Origin: Candidatus Kapaibacterium sp.
GTDB lineage: Bacteria > Bacteroidota > Ignavibacteria > Kapaibacteriales > UBA7675
Direction: 5' to 3'
Assembly: GCA_028284775.1 (NCBI GenBank)
Contig: JANQRB010000043.1
Span: 28,509-92,508, forward strand
DNA length: 64,000 nt
Within the stretch, counting starts at the first letter, position 1, and each line of letters begins with the position of its first letter. The position numbers and the translations under genes are program-made. Below are positions 63,984-64,000 of the stretch, in pieces. The notes below the pieces were generated by a model. The model had not been told where the DNA came from. It did not search any database and saw only the letters and a list, made by a program, of their open reading frames with translations.

Positions 63984-64000
63984 TTTTTCAGGATCGACTA
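63984..64000 (-). repeat. Right terminal inverted repeat of the IS
   Basis: TTTTTCAGGATCGACTA, matching the left repeat in inverse orientation over 17 bases; the next inward base differs. It ends at the window edge. Confidence 0.88.

Larger units (their letters stand above)
62435..64000 (+). mobile_element. Insertion sequence, IS5-like, apparently complete
   Basis: A 1566-base element bounded by perfect 17-base inverted repeats and holding one transposase gene. The right repeat finishes on the last base of the window, so the target duplication cannot be seen and the element could extend a little further. Such repeats often mark contig ends, which may explain the boundary. Confidence 0.85.

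Noticed and set aside
1..64000. tRNA, rRNA and riboswitch signals
   Set aside because: No cloverleaf with a TTCGA-type loop, no rRNA-like stretch and no convincing riboswitch core was found by eye in the intergenic regions.

Overview
The window (about 50-55% GC by eye) looks like a chromosome segment of a Gram-negative member of the Bacteroidota/FCB group, possibly an Ignavibacteria- or Kapabacteria-type lineage. The grounds are seven predicted secreted proteins with a C-terminal type IX secretion (T9SS) sorting domain, SprB-like and dockerin-like modules, TonB receptors with an N-terminal carboxypeptidase-like beta-sandwich, HmuY-type haem proteins, and Cus and MacAB systems in FCB style. 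Many genes have a usable GGAG-type ribosome site, which helps fix starts. No T9SS machinery gene, tRNA, rRNA or CRISPR array is visible.

Layout. 0-1.3 kb: a CobW/COG0523 GTPase, then about 0.85 kb without a convincing gene. 2.1-17 kb (all minus strand): a haem/iron acquisition island. hemS-hmuT-hmuU-hmuV-hmuR-hmuY form one tightly spaced operon. Upstream lie a second HmuY-like protein that carries a T9SS tail instead of a lipobox, two more TonB receptors and a TetR regulator. 17-28 kb: large secreted T9SS proteins. Two adjacent paralogues share a regular cysteine ladder, one 1411-residue protein carries three tandem eight-cysteine modules, and a small secreted ORF is cut by an in-frame stop. 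28-35 kb: a MacA/MacB-like ABC efflux operon with its own OmpR-type regulator and histidine kinase. 35-39 kb: a SUKH-family protein, a sulfotransferase and an Asp-box beta-propeller T9SS protein. 39-49 kb: a copper/silver-type export island with an AraC regulator bearing a CxxC metal-binding-like N-terminus, a DUF3347 lipoprotein, CusB-CusC-CusA, a HYC_CC_PP protein and an HMA-MauE fusion. 49-50 kb: a SprB-repeat T9SS protein.

50-61 kb: two giant divergent RHS/YD-repeat proteins, both with Sec signal peptides. They share N-terminal domain and core but have unrelated C-terminal tips after the DPxG junction. Each tip carries a zincin motif, HEMTH in one and HEFGH with a possible Met-turn in the other. 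This is the most unusual system here: a polymorphic RHS pair armed with two different metallopeptidase-like domains and no recognisable immunity gene. A dockerin-like secreted protein follows the second RHS gene. The window ends in an intact IS5-like element whose right inverted repeat finishes on the last base.

Together the segment is a metal- and surface-oriented accessory region: haem capture, copper efflux, macrolide-type export, and many secreted, disulfide-rich or repeat-rich proteins. All names come from reading translations by eye; no database search was run.
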